Below the pieces are notes generated by a model. The model had not been told where the DNA came from, did not search any database, and saw nothing but the letters and a program-made list of their open reading frames with translations. The translations under genes were made by a program, and so were the position numbers. DNA of 64,000 nucleotides from Metopolophium dirhodum. Lineage: Eukaryota; Arthropoda; Insecta; Hemiptera; Aphididae. This document shows, piece by piece, positions 62,586 through 64,000 of the stretch. The stretch spans positions 4,216,001-4,280,000 of the forward strand of contig NC_083562.1 in assembly GCF_019925205.1 (NCBI RefSeq). Reading direction: 5' to 3'. How positions within the stretch are numbered: the stretch's first letter is position 1; each line of letters begins with the position of its first letter.

Positions 62586-62765
62586 GGCGACCCTTCGATA
62601 TACAACCTGTTTTTTTCGAGTGCTACGGATGCGGTGGCCTTCGGAGACTTGAACGCCACCACGTGCGGCAGAATACTTTACACAAGAAGACTGTATACTT
62701 ACTGCAATTCAAGGGTGGGGGTTGTTATAACAAATATAACACGACCTCACACAACAAGCATATAG
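62586..62765 (+). pseudogene. Decayed jockey-type LINE endonuclease fragment
   Basis: A 59-codon frame GDPSIYNLFFSSATDAVAFG then DLNATTCGRILYTRRL. 'NLFFSS......FGDLNA' matches the endonuclease block of jockey/CR1/R1-type LINEs, where FF-S-L-G...F-I-A-G-G-D-x-N-A-K-H precedes a short loop and G-R-x-L. The usual K-H-x-x-W-G-S part is deleted. No other domain is found nearby. Confidence 0.45.
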
Positions 62766-63202
62766 TTGGATACACCCAAGGTTGCCAACCTCACATCTGA
62801 ACCGGTACACTCGCTGAGTGTCGCATATGTGGGTCGTCCAAAAACCCTAACCGGTTATAATAATCTGCATATATATTATACCTACACAATATATGTGTAT
62901 AATGTGTACACGCATTAGCATAAGCGTGTTATATAATGTCGAGTATACGATGAAATGACCTCAACGGAGATTAATTGAAAAACGGTCGACAACTTTGTTC
63001 TTTTTTCCTTTTCTCTAACCCCGCGTTGAATACCGCCTTGAATAGAATTCATAAATCACCCGCTCGGGATAGGTACACCCTGGCTGCAATGTTGCTGGGT
63101 CAGCTAATGAGCGCCGAGTAAGCATAAAACTTACAAAAGCCGTTGGTCACTCAGCCCTTTTCAATAAAAATAAAAAATAAAAACACAAAAAACCCGACCA
63201 CG
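62766..63202. other. 3' flank of the right-edge gene
   Basis: No gene seen. The rightmost part is immediately 3' of the minus-strand gene ending at 63271. Confidence 0.4.
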
Positions 63203-63208
63203 TTTATT
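63203..63208 (-). terminator. Polyadenylation signal
   Basis: AATAAA on the minus strand (TTTATT on plus), about 65 bases downstream of the TAA of the right-edge gene. Suitable as its 3' processing signal. Confidence 0.45.
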
Positions 63209-63270
63209 AAGGATCTGACTTAATCGCTGATTCTTATTATAAATAATCATTATTTTTACAACACGTACAT

Positions 63271-63449
63271 TTACCATCTCAAGCTCAATTTCAATTTATT
63301 AGGATCAGGCACGACGCATTTGCGGGATGTTAATTTGCAGGCGAGAGCTGACTTCTTTACGGCAGGTTTGTACTGCAAGTTTTCAGGAAGTTCCAGCACC
63401 ACGGTCCTGTATGTAGTCAAAGGCACTCTCTCGGTACAAGTCCCATCGC
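63271..63449 (-). CDS. Last exon of an unidentified Cys-containing protein
   Basis: Minus-strand exon behind a 3' splice site (GATTTGGACACAG, ending at 63450). It reads DGTCTERVPLTTYRTVVLEL, PENLQYKPAVKKSALACKLT, SRKCVVPDPNKLKLSLRW and stops at TAA. Composition is protein-like, with three Cys in this exon and lysine/proline-rich turns, suggesting an extracellular or secreted protein. The first two bases complete a split Ser codon with the exon ending at 63536, and phases agree. No family recognised; growth-factor-like cystine folds were considered but the spacing does not fit any I know. Confidence 0.6.
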
Positions 63450-63535
63450 CTGTGTCCAAATCAGAACATTAAACATTATTATAATAATAGCAATATTATG
63501 TTTAATGAAAAAGAAGATATATTATCGGATTTTAC

Positions 63536-63636
63536 TGGTTGGTTGGTCAAGTTGAGGCCGGGAACTCATCAGTATCGTCATTAGAGGGTTGAGCTGAGCA
63601 GGTTTTTGGATTTTCGTCGTCCCTTTATCCGGGCAC
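63536..63636 (-). CDS. Penultimate exon of the same protein
   Basis: 101 bases between a 3' splice site (ATTTTGCAG, ending at 63637) and a 5' splice site GTAAAA (63535 downward), giving an 86-base intron. It reads CPDKGTTKIQKPAQLNPLMT, ILMSSRPQLDQPT and a split Ser codon, in frame with the last exon. One further Cys. Unspliced, the frame would stop eight bases later, which supports the intron. Upstream exons are outside or unrecognised. Confidence 0.5.
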
Positions 63637-64000
63637 CTGCAAAATACGAATACAATTATTTTACCGTCGACAACATTCAGCAGGTGTAGGGAGAGGAAAT
63701 CGACAAAAAAAAAATACGCAATTAGTACGGTTCGAATATTTAACTATGTTTTAGAGTATAAATTTTTGTTTGAATAAACAGTGATCGAGAGAGAGTTGAC
63801 CAAAGAAAAGATGACTACTATAGTAAGTTGGTTCTATATACAATTTTAATAATAAACCATAAAAACAATATAATTATTACATCATTTATTTAATAATTCA
63901 CTAGAATTTCTAAACTTATATTACAATATCAGTGAATGTTGTTATTTGTTATAATTAATAAGCAATTTATTTTTCTCTTTCAAAGAATATTTCTTCTTTG
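63637..64000. other. Right edge, intron or intergenic
   Basis: T-rich acceptor tract for the exon above, then AT-rich sequence. On plus at about 63811, ATGACTACTATA followed by GTAAGT looks like a tiny first exon, but nothing downstream in the window can confirm it. Confidence 0.4.

Overview
The window is nuclear DNA of an insect, most likely an aphid (Hemiptera). It is very AT-rich, full of short TATAATATT-type runs and GGTAGGTA tracts, and littered with decayed transposable elements whose terminal motif TTCAGAATCTAAAAT recurs in forward and reverse copies. I associate that motif with aphid genomes from memory and have not checked it. Genes have introns: the coding pieces I can support are exons joined by GT-AG signals, not long bacterial-type ORFs. 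One run of exactly 500 N (32393-32892) shows this is a draft scaffold. || Layout: 1-14,600 is gene-poor and holds fragments of one dispersed repeat family (here 'R1'), a LINE-type 3' tail and, at 9,405-11,490, two R1 copies in inverted orientation flanking a minisatellite. A tRNA-derived SINE with target-site duplications lies at 14,629-14,926. From 16 to 23 kb there are degenerate DNA-transposon pieces and short elements with terminal inverted repeats. At 24-26 kb there is a real coding exon on the minus strand (25,576-26,145) for a single-pass membrane protein with tandem PY motifs and a polyglutamine tract, disrupted by a one-base homopolymer shift. || At 27.6-32.4 kb is the most unusual part: a 36-bp C-rich minisatellite, then a plus-strand two-exon gene for a small signal-anchored, Asn-rich protein (28,455-30,024). 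Its last exon is repeated as a near-perfect inverted copy, giving a palindrome of about 480 bp (29,819-30,298). That runs straight into a broken non-LTR retrotransposon ORF1, which is itself interrupted by a 1.07-kb element with terminal inverted repeats. A C2H2 zinc-finger reading frame, cut by the assembly gap, follows. || 33-63 kb is mostly non-coding, with MITE-like elements, two tandem duplications, microsatellites, several CpG/GC-richer patches that could be promoters or 5' leaders of genes extending outside, and a decayed endonuclease fragment of a jockey-like LINE. At the right edge (63,271-63,636, minus strand) are the last two exons of an unidentified cysteine-containing protein. || No rRNA, intact tRNA, CRISPR or operon is present. 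Functions of the three exon-supported genes are not identifiable from sequence alone. No shared pathway can be inferred.
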